The notes beneath the pieces were generated by a model. It was not told the DNA's origin and searched no databases. It was given only the letters and a program-made list of their open reading frames with translations. Positions 1 through 8,339 of a stretch of DNA of 64,000 nucleotides are shown piece after piece (the first letter of the stretch is position 1; each line of letters opens with the position of its first letter). Source of the DNA: Microbacterium sp. H1-D42 (GTDB lineage: Bacteria > Actinomycetota > Actinomycetes > Actinomycetales > Microbacteriaceae). Position numbers and translations under genes: made by a program. The stretch covers positions 1,364,001-1,428,000 of the forward strand of contig NZ_CP093342.1 of NCBI RefSeq assembly GCF_022637555.1. Reading direction: 5' to 3'.

Positions 1-602
1 GACCGGTACACGATGATCAGGATCACGAAGACCGCCAGCAGGGCGACCAGCAGCAGGATGCCGTCGATGCCGGAGAAGCCGGCGATGAGGTCTGCGGTGA
101 AGCCGGCTGGGCCGGTGATGTACACCGTGACCCCGTCGGGCACAGCCTTGTTCAGATCGGCGGAGAGACCGGCTGCGATGTCACCGACTTCGGCATCAGC
201 CTCGATCGGCACGAATGCCTGTGCGGCGAGGCCGTCGTCGGAGACGAGCACCGGCGAGACGTCCTTCTGCACACCCTCAGCGCCGGTCGCGTCGTCGAGC
301 GCGTCGGTGAGCTGCTGCTGCAGATCGTCGTCGATCGCCGTGTCCGATTCGAAGACGACCACGGCAGGGAGGGTGTCGGACCCGAGGAAGTCGCCAAGGG
401 CGTTCTGCACCTCGGTGGCGGGCGCGGAATCGGGCAGGTACGCCGTGCGCTCGTTCGAGGAGACCTCATCGACCTTGCCGAACAGCGGCCCGCCGAGCGC
501 GGCGCCGGCCAGCCAGAGCAGAATCACGACTCCCGAGAGGATGCCACGCAGCAGCCTGCGAGGTCTGGGGTGCGCCTGCCTGAGCTCAGCCCTCGTCGTC
601 AT
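1..602 (-). CDS. MMPL family membrane transporter, N-terminal part (cut by window edge)
   Basis: An open frame reads leftward from an ATG at 602 and runs off the window, giving about 200 residues. Residues 1-20 are basic, and a membrane helix follows (about 21-40, ILSGVVILLWLAGAALGG). Next comes an extracytoplasmic domain beginning with KVDEVSSNERTAYLPD and containing AVVVFESD. The second helix lies at the cut end (GIDGILLLVALLAVFVILII). This layout and the motif around 'YLP..A.ATEV' are typical of MMPL/RND-like exporters of actinobacteria, which move lipids or drugs across the membrane using the proton gradient. The substrate cannot be told from this fragment. The C-terminal three quarters lie outside the window. 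Confidence 0.8.
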   Translation of the reverse strand, partial: MTTRAELRQAHPRPRRLLRGILSGVVILLWLAGAALGGPLFGKVDEVSSNERTAYLPDSAPATEVQNALGDFLGSDTLPAVVVFESDTAIDDDLQQQLTDALDDATGAEGVQKDVSPVLVSDDGLAAQAFVPIEADAEVGDIAAGLSADLNKAVPDGVTVYITGPAGFTADLIAGFSGIDGILLLVALLAVFVILIIVYR

Positions 603-697
603 GCGCTTCCCCTCGTCGTCTGGCGCTTCCCCGCTGGCCACGCTACACGGCGGGCGCGACGAGTCTTGCGCTGACGGGGCGATCTCGGCGCCGCCCC

Positions 698-703
698 TAC
701 AGT
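698..703 (+). promoter_or_regulatory. -10 element of the GNAT gene at 710
   Basis: TACAGT ends six bases before the ATG at 710, the spacing expected for a leaderless transcript. It favours that ATG over the GTG at 707. Confidence 0.45.
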
Positions 704-709
704 GAGGTG

Positions 710-1588
710 ATGGACATGATCTGGCGGATGACAGAGTCGGAGCCCGAACGCGGCGAGCGGATCGCGCGCGCCAGGGACCGGGTCTGGGCGAAGCGGCACC
801 AGGCTGAGAAGACCGAGACGGCTCCGGTCACGATCGAAGACGGAGAGCTCTGGATCGGTGAGGATGCTGACGGGCGCGAGGTCATCGCACTCTGGGTGCG
901 GCACGAGGGGCCGCACTCGTTCCTCGCCGACGTCCACGCCCCGCAGCTGGGCGCCGATGAACTCTGGTCGGCGGTCAGCGCACTCGCCGCAGCCGAGAAG
1001 TGGCCACGGGTGACGTTCAGCGCGTTTCTGGGCGATGACTCCGCGGCGGCGCTCGCCGTGGCATCCGACGCGAGCCGCATCGCCACGAAGATGCAGCGCG
1101 AGACGTCAGACGCACCGATGCCGCAGGGTGTCGCGACCATGCCGATGACGGAGGGCGAGTACGCCGGCTACGCGGCGCGCAGCGACCGCAGCTATGCGGA
1201 GGAGCTGCTCGCCAGTGGATCCGTCGCCGACATGGATGCGGCGCTCGCCGAGGCCGCGGCTGCGATGGGGAGACTGCTGCCGGACGGCCTGCAGACCCCC
1301 GATCAGCGACTGTGGACCGTGCGCGATCCAGAGGATGAGACGGTCGGGATCCTCTGGGTGCACCTGCAGGCCGAACGCGCGTTCATCTACGACATCGAGA
1401 TGCGCGAGGAGGCCCGCGGCCGTGGGTACGGCACCCAGGCGCTGCGCGCTGCTGCCGCTCACGCCAGGGAGGCGGGGCGGGAGCTGATCGCCCTGAACGT
1501 CTTCGGGCAGAACGAGGGTGCCCGCCGGCTGTACACGCGCGAGGGATACGTCGCGACCGAGATCATCTGGACGGTGACGTGCGACTGA
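710..1588 (+). CDS. Tandem-domain GNAT N-acetyltransferase
   Basis: A 292-residue protein. The C-terminal half carries a clear GNAT acetyl-CoA site: REEARGRGYGTQALRAAAAH (the R/Q-x-x-G-x-G/A loop), then ALNVFGQNEGARRLYTREGY, the usual beta5-helix end. The N-terminal half (about 40-140) looks like a degenerate GNAT fold without the R-G-x-G loop, as in other two-domain actinobacterial acetyltransferases. The substrate is unknown. It stands alone, divergent from the MMPL gene and convergent with dnaE2. The ATG at 710 is preferred because a TACAGT -10 box lies six bases upstream. Confidence 0.8.
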   Translation: MDMIWRMTESEPERGERIARARDRVWAKRHQAEKTETAPVTIEDGELWIGEDADGREVIALWVRHEGPHSFLADVHAPQLGADELWSAVSALAAAEKWPRVTFSAFLGDDSAAALAVASDASRIATKMQRETSDAPMPQGVATMPMTEGEYAGYAARSDRSYAEELLASGSVADMDAALAEAAAAMGRLLPDGLQTPDQRLWTVRDPEDETVGILWVHLQAERAFIYDIEMREEARGRGYGTQALRAAAAHAREAGRELIALNVFGQNEGARRLYTREGYVATEIIWTVTCD

Positions 1589-1635
1589 GCTGAGCGGATT
1601 GTCCTGCCGAGCGGCCGCGCTGCCGCGCTGCCTGG

Positions 1636-4600
1636 TCAGCGGAAGTCCCGCGAGCGGTGGGTTACGCCGGTGCGCAGATCCTCGAAGGCATCGGCCAGCA
1701 CATTCACGACGCCCTCGGTGGAGCGCTCCAGGATGCCCCGCACGATCAGCGCGGGCGAGTCGCGCGCCACCCGGCGATAGCGGTTCCACACGCCAACCGA
1801 GCACACCACGTTCACCAGCCCCTGCTCGTCCTCGAGGTTGAGGAACGTGATGCCACTCGCCGTCGCCGGGCGCTGTCGGTGCGTGACCAGCCCGGCGACC
1901 TCGATGCGGCGCCCCTCTTCATGCGCGCGCAGCTGATCAGAGGACAGCACACCTCGGTCGTGCAGCGCCGCGCGGAAGTGCGCCATCGGATGGTCATCGG
2001 TCGAGATGCCGGTGGCCCACAGGTCGGCGGCCAGCCGCTCGTGGCTGGTCTGATCGGCGAACAGCGGCGGCTGCACGGCCATGGTCGTGCCTGGCAGGAA
2101 CCTGGCGCGATCCTCGGCGGCCGCACCTGCCGTCCAGATCGCCTCGCGCCGGCTGATGCCGAGACAGTCGAAGGCCCCGGCGGTGGCCAGCGCCTCCAGC
2201 TGCGCGGCCGTGGCATCCGTCCGCCGCACCAGATCGTGCAGATCCAGGAACGGACCGTGCTGCTCGCGCGCGGCGACGATGCGCTCCGCCAGCGCCGTGC
2301 CGATGCCTCGCACGCCAGACAGCCCCAGCCGCACGGCGAACCGTCCGTCGCGGCGATGCGCTGCCGACTCATCCGGCGCGTTCCGGTCGAAGGGGAGCGG
2401 ATGCAGGGGATCGGCGCTGTGCAGGGGATCAGCGCTGTGCAGGCAGGACTCCCGCCCGGTGGGGCCGTCTCCGGTGGCATCCGATTCGACGGCAGCAGAG
2501 TCGGTCGCAGCAGAGAGCCTCTCCAGCCCATCCATCGCCGCCGAGGCGTGCAGATCGGGGCGCAGCACCCGCACGCCGTGCCGACGGGCATCCGAGGTCA
2601 GCGACGACGCCGAGTAGAACCCCATCGGCTGGGCCCGAAGAAGGCCGGCCAGGAACGCCGCGGGGTAGTGCAGCTTCACCCACGAGCTGGCGTAGACCAG
2701 CAGTGCGAACGACAGCGAGTGCGACTCGGCGAAGCCGAAGCTCGAGAACGCCTGGATCTGCGCGTAGATGCGGTCGGCGGCTTCGCCGACCAGTCCCTTC
2801 TCAGCCATGCCGCGGTACAGCGAATCCCGGATGCGGTCGATCTTCTCCAGACCCCGCTTCGAGCCCATCGCCCGGCGCAGCAGGTCGGCCTCATCGGCCG
2901 TGCAGTCGCCGAGCACGGTCGCCATCTGGATCAGCTGCTCCTGGAAGACGGGGATGCCGAGGGTGCGCCGCAGCACCGGCTCGAGCGCCGGATGCGCGTA
3001 CGTGACCTTCTCGCTCCCGAGCTTGCGGCGCACGAAGGGGTGCACGGCACCACCCTGGATGGGACCGGGACGGATCAGCGCGATCTGGATCGCCAGCTCG
3101 TAGAACTCCCGTGGCTGCAGCCTTGGCAGCAGCCCCATCTGCGCGCGCGACTCCACCTGGAACACCCCGATCGAGTCGGCCCGACACAGCATGTCGTACA
3201 CCGCCGGCTCCTCCTTGGGCAGGGTCTGCAGCGTCCAGCGCTCGCCGGTCGTCTCGGCGATGATCGTGAAGCTGTGCTGCAGCGCCGACAGCATCCCCAG
3301 CCCGAGCAGATCGAACTTCACCAGTCCCATCCACGCGGCATCGTCCTTGTCCCACTGGATCACCGTGCGGTTCGCCATGCGGGCGTTCTCGACGGGCACC
3401 ACCTCGCCCACCGGGCGGGCGGTGAGCACCATGCCGCCGGAGTGGATGCCGAGGTGCCGTGGCGCCTTCAGCAGCTCACCCGCGTAGCTGAGCACATCGG
3501 CGGGGATGTCGGTGTCAGGCGACGCCTCGATGCCGGCGCTCCAGCCGTCGACCTGCTTCGACCAGGCGTCCTGCTGCCCTGGAGAGTGTCCCAGTGCCCG
3601 CGCCATGTCGCGCACCGCGTTCTTCGGTCGGTACTGGATCACGTTCGCCACCTGCGCTGCGCGCTCGCGCCCGTACCGCTGGTACACCCACTGGATGATC
3701 TCCTCGCGGCGCCCGGAGTCGAAGTCCACGTCGATGTCGGGCTCCTCCTCGCGGGTGGTCGCGAGGAACCGTTCGAAGGGCAGCCGATACAGGATCGGAT
3801 CGACCGCGGTGATGCCGAGCAGGTAGCAGACCGCGCTCGCCGCAGCCGAACCGCGACCCTGGCAGAGGATGCCGCGACGCTTCGCCTCATCGACGATCTC
3901 GTGCACGATGAGGAAGTAGCCGGGGAAGTCCTTCTCCTCGATGACGTTCAGCTCGCGCTCGATCCTCGCCCGTCCCTCGGCGTCGAGATGCGGGTACCTG
4001 TGCGGCACCGCAGCCCACACCAGTGCGCGCAGGTGGCTCATGGTGGTGTGTCCTTCCGGCACAGGGGTCTGCGGCAGCGCGGGGCGGGCCCTGCGCAGCG
4101 GGAAGGCGCACTCCGCGGCGATCCGCAGGCCGTGCTCGATCGCTCCGGGGTAGCGGCGGAAGCGACGGGTCATCTCGGCGCCGCTGCGCAGATGGGCGCT
4201 GCCGTGCGCCGGCAGCCAGCCGTCCAGCTCGTCCATGCTGCGGGTGGCGCGCACCGCGGCCACCGCTTCGGCGAGCCCCGCCCGCTCAGGGGCGGCGTAG
4301 TGCACGTTGTTCGTGGCCAGCACAGGCAGATGCAGCCCGTTCGCGAGCTCGGCGAGGGTGTCGTTGCGGCGCGTGTCGAGCGGATCGCCGTGGTCGATGA
4401 GCTCGACGGCGATGTGCTCCTGGCCGAACAGGTCGACCAGCCGCCGCAGCGGCGTCTCGGCATCACCCCTGGCGAGTCCTCGGCGCACCCCGCCCTTGCG
4501 GCAGCCGGTGAGGATCGTCCAGTGCCCGCCTGCGCTTTCGACCAGATCATCGAGGTCGTACAGCGGCCTGCCCTTCTCACCGCCGCGCAGCTGCGCCCTG

Positions 4601-5103
4601 GTGATCGCCCCCGACAGCCGGTGATAGCCCTCGACTCCGCGGGCCAGCACCAGCAGGTGATCGCCCACAGGGTCGGGGACCCCGTTCTGCGGGGCCGGCA
4701 GGTCGAGCGACAGCTCGGCGCCGAACACGGTCTGCACCCCGGTGAGCTCGGCGGCTTCGGCGAAGCGCGCAGCCCCGTAGAACCCGTCATGGTCGGTGAT
4801 CGCCAGGGCGGTCAGCCCCAGCACCTCCGCCTCGGCGAGCAGGTCGTCGGGCGAGGAAGCGCCGTCGAGGAACGAGTACGAGCTGTGCGCGTGCAGCTCG
4901 GCGTACGGCACGGCATCCTGAGGTCGCGTGCGCGGCGGCGGAACCGCAGGAGGGCGGTGCCTGCTCAGCGGTCCTGGGTCTGCCCGCTTCGGGGAGGGCT
5001 CGGCGGAGGCCGGTGCCTGCCCTTCTGCAGGGTCGCGCGTCGGCGCGCTGAGCGTGCGCTCGAGCTCTGCCCAGGAGAGTCTCGGATTGTTCCAGCCGGC
5101 CAT
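1636..5103 (-). CDS. dnaE2: Error-prone DNA polymerase III alpha subunit DnaE2 (ImuC)
   Basis: A 1155-residue C-family polymerase. An N-terminal PHP domain begins with YAELHAHSSYSFLDGAS. The palm carries GRGSAAASAVCYLLG and the catalytic aspartates in EEEPDIDVDFDSG. Finger and helix-hairpin-helix regions follow (DLLGLGMLSALQ; LSGVRGIGTALAERI), then an OB fold near the C-terminus (FLNLEDEQGLVNVVC). It is a translesion polymerase that works with ImuA' and ImuB at damaged templates. The start at 5103 (MAGWNNPRLSW) overlaps the imuB stop in TGATG, so the two genes are translationally coupled; an upstream in-frame ATG is inside imuB. A short in-frame repeat (SADPLH twice) sits in the less conserved region near residue 900. 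The housekeeping dnaE1 is at 54.8 kb. Confidence 0.95.
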   Translation of the reverse strand: MAGWNNPRLSWAELERTLSAPTRDPAEGQAPASAEPSPKRADPGPLSRHRPPAVPPPRTRPQDAVPYAELHAHSSYSFLDGASSPDDLLAEAEVLGLTALAITDHDGFYGAARFAEAAELTGVQTVFGAELSLDLPAPQNGVPDPVGDHLLVLARGVEGYHRLSGAITRAQLRGGEKGRPLYDLDDLVESAGGHWTILTGCRKGGVRRGLARGDAETPLRRLVDLFGQEHIAVELIDHGDPLDTRRNDTLAELANGLHLPVLATNNVHYAAPERAGLAEAVAAVRATRSMDELDGWLPAHGSAHLRSGAEMTRRFRRYPGAIEHGLRIAAECAFPLRRARPALPQTPVPEGHTTMSHLRALVWAAVPHRYPHLDAEGRARIERELNVIEEKDFPGYFLIVHEIVDEAKRRGILCQGRGSAAASAVCYLLGITAVDPILYRLPFERFLATTREEEPDIDVDFDSGRREEIIQWVYQRYGRERAAQVANVIQYRPKNAVRDMARALGHSPGQQDAWSKQVDGWSAGIEASPDTDIPADVLSYAGELLKAPRHLGIHSGGMVLTARPVGEVVPVENARMANRTVIQWDKDDAAWMGLVKFDLLGLGMLSALQHSFTIIAETTGERWTLQTLPKEEPAVYDMLCRADSIGVFQVESRAQMGLLPRLQPREFYELAIQIALIRPGPIQGGAVHPFVRRKLGSEKVTYAHPALEPVLRRTLGIPVFQEQLIQMATVLGDCTADEADLLRRAMGSKRGLEKIDRIRDSLYRGMAEKGLVGEAADRIYAQIQAFSSFGFAESHSLSFALLVYASSWVKLHYPAAFLAGLLRAQPMGFYSASSLTSDARRHGVRVLRPDLHASAAMDGLERLSAATDSAAVESDATGDGPTGRESCLHSADPLHSADPLHPLPFDRNAPDESAAHRRDGRFAVRLGLSGVRGIGTALAERIVAAREQHGPFLDLHDLVRRTDATAAQLEALATAGAFDCLGISRREAIWTAGAAAEDRARFLPGTTMAVQPPLFADQTSHERLAADLWATGISTDDHPMAHFRAALHDRGVLSSDQLRAHEEGRRIEVAGLVTHRQRPATASGITFLNLEDEQGLVNVVCSVGVWNRYRRVARDSPALIVRGILERSTEGVVNVLADAFEDLRTGVTHRSRDFR
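2402..2437. repeat. 18-base tandem duplication inside dnaE2
   Basis: Two copies of TGCAGGGGATC(G/A)GCGCTG lie end to end, differing at one base. Because 18 is a multiple of three, the result is a repeated SADPLH hexapeptide in DnaE2 without a frame change. Confidence 0.75.
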
Positions 5104-6680
5104 CAGCGGTACCTCCCCTCTGCCCACCACTGGCCATCTGCGCAGAACACCAGCCAGGCACGCTGCCTGGCATCCAGCAGCTGGAAGCGGTGCCCGCTGC
5201 GAGCGCGCTCGCCGTCCCAGCGATGTTCATGCAGCGGCCATGGGCCCGCCCAGGCGACGATCTCGGCGCCGTCGATCAGGGCAGGCGGAGCAGGCAGCTC
5301 ACCGCGGTCGTCGACCTCGACCGGCCCGCCTGCGGCATCGGCGACCGTGATCGGATGCAGCGGCGAGAACACCTCGGCGGGCAGCGGACCGGGCAGAGCA
5401 CCCGGCCAGGGGCGCGCCGCGTCGCGCTCGACCACCGACCGCTCACCCCAGGGGGTCAGCACCTGTCGGTCAGCCAGCATCCGCCCACCAGACACCGCAG
5501 CGGTGACCACCCCGCGATGGCCGAGCAGTGTCTGCACGCGCGAGACGGCGTGGTGCAGGCGCTCATCGGTGCCGGAGCCGAAGAGGCCGATCTGATGGTG
5601 GGCCGCGTCGTCGACCGCCACCGGGGCGATCCGCACGAGCACGATCCCGCGGAAGGAGTGCGCGGCATCAGCATCCGCCGCGTCGTGCCCAGCGGCTCCT
5701 GCTGATGCCGGATTGCGCTCGACGAGCGTCTCGAGCTGCCAGCGCACCCGGTCGACGAGATCGCTCGCATCGAAGCAGGTCGGATGCAGCCAGGAGCGCG
5801 AGGAGACGCCGCCGTCGTCATCGGTGAGATCGATGCGCACCTCGGTGCACACCAGCGAGGCATCGGCGAGGCCGAGCAGCACAGCATCCGCCGTCTGACG
5901 CACGGCGAACGCGATCTGATCCGACTGGCCAAGCGGACTCTCGAACTCGACCTCGCGCACCAGCTCAGGGTCGGGGGGACGCGGCGACAGCGGTCGGGAG
6001 TCGGCGCCGCGGGCCAGCGCATGCAGGCGGGCACCCTGCTCGCCGAGTCGGTCGCGCACCGCGACGACATCCAGGGCGGCGAACTCGCCGAGGGTGGAGA
6101 TGCCGAGCCGGTGCAGGAGCCCGGCCAGATCGTCATCGCCGAGCACCGGCACCGGCAGAGGGGAGAGGAAGGCCTGGGACTCACCCGGCGGCACGACCTG
6201 CCAGGTGCGATCGCCTGTGGCCGCGGCCCGCGCCGCCAGTTCGGCGGTGAAGGCGCCGTCGGCGACGCCGATGCGCACCTCGGGGTAGCCCGCCTCGGCC
6301 AGCAGCGTCAGCAGTGCGGAGGCCGCCTCGCCCTCCCCGCCGTGATAGCGCGAGACGCCGCGCGAGCGGAGGGCGGCGAGCCCTGGACGCAACAGGTGCA
6401 CCCCTGGCGCGTGCTCCTCGATCAGTCGCAGCACCGGAAGGAAGGCGCGCTCTTCCGTGGCGGGGTCGTGCGGCAGCATCCGCAGTGCGGGGGAGCGGCC
6501 CTGGGCGAGCCTGCGGCGCTGACCGACCCGCACGCCCTGCGCGCGGGCTGACGCGGTGCAGGCCACGATGGTGTTGCCGTGCACGAGTGCGGTGGGTGGA
6601 TGCGGGGGTGCGGCGCCGAGCACCGCGCGCAGTGGCCAATCAGGGAACCACAGCGCGTGCATCCGGAGCGGAGCGTCCAT
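5103..6680 (-). CDS. imuB: ImuB, catalytically inactive Y-family polymerase homologue
   Basis: A 525-residue protein beginning MDAPLRMHALWFPDWP. The WFPDWP start replaces the acidic catalytic strand of DinB/UmuC polymerases, which is the hallmark of ImuB. A helix-hairpin-helix-like segment (HRLGISTLGEFAALD) and a little-finger-like region (SPLGQSDQIAFAVRQ) follow. ImuB is thought to act as the hub that binds the beta clamp, DnaE2 and ImuA'. The start at 6680 overlaps the imuA' stop (TGATG) and its own stop overlaps the dnaE2 start, giving a fully coupled three-gene operon. A second possible start is six residues further in (MHALWF). Confidence 0.9.
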   Translation of the reverse strand: MDAPLRMHALWFPDWPLRAVLGAAPPHPPTALVHGNTIVACTASARAQGVRVGQRRRLAQGRSPALRMLPHDPATEERAFLPVLRLIEEHAPGVHLLRPGLAALRSRGVSRYHGGEGEAASALLTLLAEAGYPEVRIGVADGAFTAELAARAAATGDRTWQVVPPGESQAFLSPLPVPVLGDDDLAGLLHRLGISTLGEFAALDVVAVRDRLGEQGARLHALARGADSRPLSPRPPDPELVREVEFESPLGQSDQIAFAVRQTADAVLLGLADASLVCTEVRIDLTDDDGGVSSRSWLHPTCFDASDLVDRVRWQLETLVERNPASAGAAGHDAADADAAHSFRGIVLVRIAPVAVDDAAHHQIGLFGSGTDERLHHAVSRVQTLLGHRGVVTAAVSGGRMLADRQVLTPWGERSVVERDAARPWPGALPGPLPAEVFSPLHPITVADAAGGPVEVDDRGELPAPPALIDGAEIVAWAGPWPLHEHRWDGERARSGHRFQLLDARQRAWLVFCADGQWWAEGRYR

Positions 6681-7459
6681 CAGGCCACCGCCCAACTCGG
6701 ATGCGTCGGCAGCTCGGCGGCGATCGGCAGCGCTGTCACGGGCGCAGATCCGGAAACGGGCGCGGCCGCAGGCACAGGTGCGGACACAGGCACAGCCTCG
6801 ACGCCGCCCAGACTGCCGGGCAGGCGCACCTGCAGGCTCTGCGGGCGCGGGGAGGAGCGGGTCTGCGCCATCACCGTCACCGTGCGATCCGACAGCAGTC
6901 CCCAGCCCTCGCCGATGCCCTCCCACTGCGGATCGTGCAGACTGATCATCCCCTCGCTCTGCGGCCACTGCGCGGTGCTCAGCAGTGTGCATCCGCGATC
7001 GCGCAGCCGGGCGGCCAGCCGGGCAGCATCCTGATCGCGCACCGTCGTGCCAGGGCTCATCGCGATCAGCGGCACCACCTCGGCCAGCGCCGAGACGACC
7101 GCCAGCCACCTCTCACCGGGGGAGGGCACCAGGATGAGCCGCGACAGGTCGATGCCGAACGCCGCCGCCGCCTCCAGCCCCAGCGTCGGCATGCCGACCG
7201 CCGCGACCCAGCTGCCACGACGGGAGACGGCGCTCATCAGCGCGAAGATCAGACTCGGCGACGGCGACACCGAGTAGACCGTGCCGGTCTGCAGACCCTG
7301 CTCCGGAAGGAGCGTCTGCAGTGCAGCATCCACCGGAAGCACCGCGTCGTCACTGCGCCGCCGCTGCATCCGCCCGATCTCGCGGCGCAGGCGGAGCACC
7401 TCTCCCGCTCGCCGATCGGCGGAGGAGAGGATCGGCGTCGCGATCGCTCCATCAAGCAT
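6680..7459 (-). CDS. imuA': ImuA'-like SOS mutagenesis accessory protein
   Basis: A 259-residue RecA-fold relative. It keeps the family outline (LPEQGLQTGTVYSVSPSPS..IFALMSAVSRRGSW) but the P-loop position reads SPSPSL, not GxxxxGK(S/T), so ATP binding is unlikely; this degeneration is typical of actinobacterial ImuA'. The C-terminus is Ala/Pro/Val-rich, a probable flexible interaction tail. I chose the ATG at 7459 because GAGGA stands seven bases upstream and because a longer frame (to 7528) would run through the LexA-like box. It is the first gene of the imuA'-imuB-dnaE2 operon. Confidence 0.85.
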   Translation of the reverse strand: MLDGAIATPILSSADRRAGEVLRLRREIGRMQRRRSDDAVLPVDAALQTLLPEQGLQTGTVYSVSPSPSLIFALMSAVSRRGSWVAAVGMPTLGLEAAAAFGIDLSRLILVPSPGERWLAVVSALAEVVPLIAMSPGTTVRDQDAARLAARLRDRGCTLLSTAQWPQSEGMISLHDPQWEGIGEGWGLLSDRTVTVMAQTRSSPRPQSLQVRLPGSLGGVEAVPVSAPVPAAAPVSGSAPVTALPIAAELPTHPSWAVA

Positions 7460-7501
7460 AGAACCATCCTCGAAGAGATATTCGAACAGTGCAAGTCCAC
7501 T

Positions 7502-7517
7502 TCGTACGATAGTTCGC
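7502..7517 (-). promoter_or_regulatory. LexA (SOS) box with embedded -10 for the imuA' operon
   Basis: On the minus strand GCGAACTATCGTACGA matches the actinobacterial LexA palindrome TCGAAC-N4-GTTCGA at 10 of 12 fixed positions. The centre also reads TATCGT, a good -10 hexamer, so LexA bound here would cover the promoter. The distance to the imuA' ATG is about 42 bases. Confidence 0.7.
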
Positions 7518-7571
7518 ACATCTGACATTGGAGTTGTCCACAGCCCGCCCCGCGGGAAGGGCAGAATCGCC

Positions 7572-7577
7572 TACCCT
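7572..7577 (+). promoter_or_regulatory. -10 element of the A24 peptidase gene
   Basis: TACCCT ends six bases before the GTG at 7584, indicating a leaderless transcript and supporting that start. Confidence 0.4.
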
Positions 7578-7583
7578 GCGAGG

Positions 7584-8054
7584 GTGTCCTTCCACTCCGT
7601 CGCCGTGCTGCTCGCGCACCTCGCGCTCCTCGGCATCGGAGTGTGGCTGATCATCATCGACGCTCGGACGCACCGTCTGCCGAACCGCATCGTGCTGCCG
7701 ACCCTCGGTGCGCTGGTGCTGCTCGTCATCATCGAGGCGCTCGCGACGGGGGACGGGGCTCGGCTGCCGCGCTCGCTGCTCGGCGGGCTCGCACTGTGCG
7801 CCCTCTACACCGTCATGCACCTGGCCTCGAGGCAGGGCATGGGCGGGGGAGACGTGAAGCTCGCAGCGGTGATCGGCCTGGTGCTCGCCTGGCACGGCTG
7901 GCAGACCCTGGTGCTGGGAGCTGCCGCCGCGTTCCTGCTCGGCGCGCTCTATGCGATCGCGCTCATGCTGCTTCGTCGAGCGAACCGGCGCACCCGCATC
8001 GCCTTCGGCCCGTGGATGATCCTCGGCGCCGCCCTCGCCATCGGAGTGGCCTGA
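7584..8054 (+). CDS. A24 family prepilin-type peptidase
   Basis: A 156-residue hydrophobic protein with about five membrane helices. Both catalytic aspartates of type IV prepilin/archaeal preflagellin peptidases are visible: the first in IIIDARTHRLPNRIVLP, the second in GMGGGDVKL (the GxGD motif). It lacks the N-terminal methylase domain of full PilD, so it resembles the short TadV/CpaA type that cleaves type IV or Flp pilin leaders at the cytoplasmic face. No pilin or secretion gene is nearby. GTG 7584 is chosen from the -10 spacing and because it begins just before the first helix. Confidence 0.85.
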   Translation: MSFHSVAVLLAHLALLGIGVWLIIIDARTHRLPNRIVLPTLGALVLLVIIEALATGDGARLPRSLLGGLALCALYTVMHLASRQGMGGGDVKLAAVIGLVLAWHGWQTLVLGAAAAFLLGALYAIALMLLRRANRRTRIAFGPWMILGAALAIGVA

Positions 8055-8111
8055 TCCCTGGCCCCGCTGACATCAGCATCCGATTTCCGCACCGATGCCC
8101 GAACGCGGCGC

Positions 8112-8117
8112 TATGGT
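8112..8117 (+). promoter_or_regulatory. -10 element of the gene at 8124
   Basis: TATGGT ends six bases before the ATG at 8124; leaderless arrangement. Confidence 0.45.
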
Positions 8118-8123
8118 GAGCAC

Positions 8124-8339
8124 ATGGCACTTGCGCGACTTCACGGCGGCCCGCTCGACGGGCAGATCATTCCGCTCGACGACGTCGAGCGCGAGACCCT
8201 GATCGTCCCCTACAGCGAGACGCAGGTGACCTACCGGCGTGAGGGCGAGGCGACAAGGACGGGCTCCGATGACGGCCCCACCGAGGTCGCATTCTGGTTC
8301 GTCGAGTCCAGTGACGACATCGTCCCCAGTGACGACTGA
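8124..8339 (+). CDS. Small hypothetical protein
   Basis: A 71-residue acidic protein without signal peptide or membrane helix. It opens MALARLHGGPLDGQIIPLDD; the HGGPLDGQ stretch recurs at the start of small actinobacterial and phage-encoded hypothetical proteins, but I cannot assign a function. The last residues overlap the start of the CYTH gene, so the two are probably translated together. The start follows from a TATGGT box six bases upstream. Confidence 0.6.
   Translation: MALARLHGGPLDGQIIPLDDVERETLIVPYSETQVTYRREGEATRTGSDDGPTEVAFWFVESSDDIVPSDD

Noticed and set aside
1657..5595. A 1312-codon open frame on the plus strand opposite dnaE2/imuB
   Set aside because: It is antisense to two genes with clear catalytic motifs and has a Arg/Gly/His-rich composition typical of high-GC shadow frames.
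7459..7528. Longer imuA' start at 7528
   Set aside because: It would place the LexA-like box inside the coding region, whereas ATG 7459 has GAGGA at good spacing.
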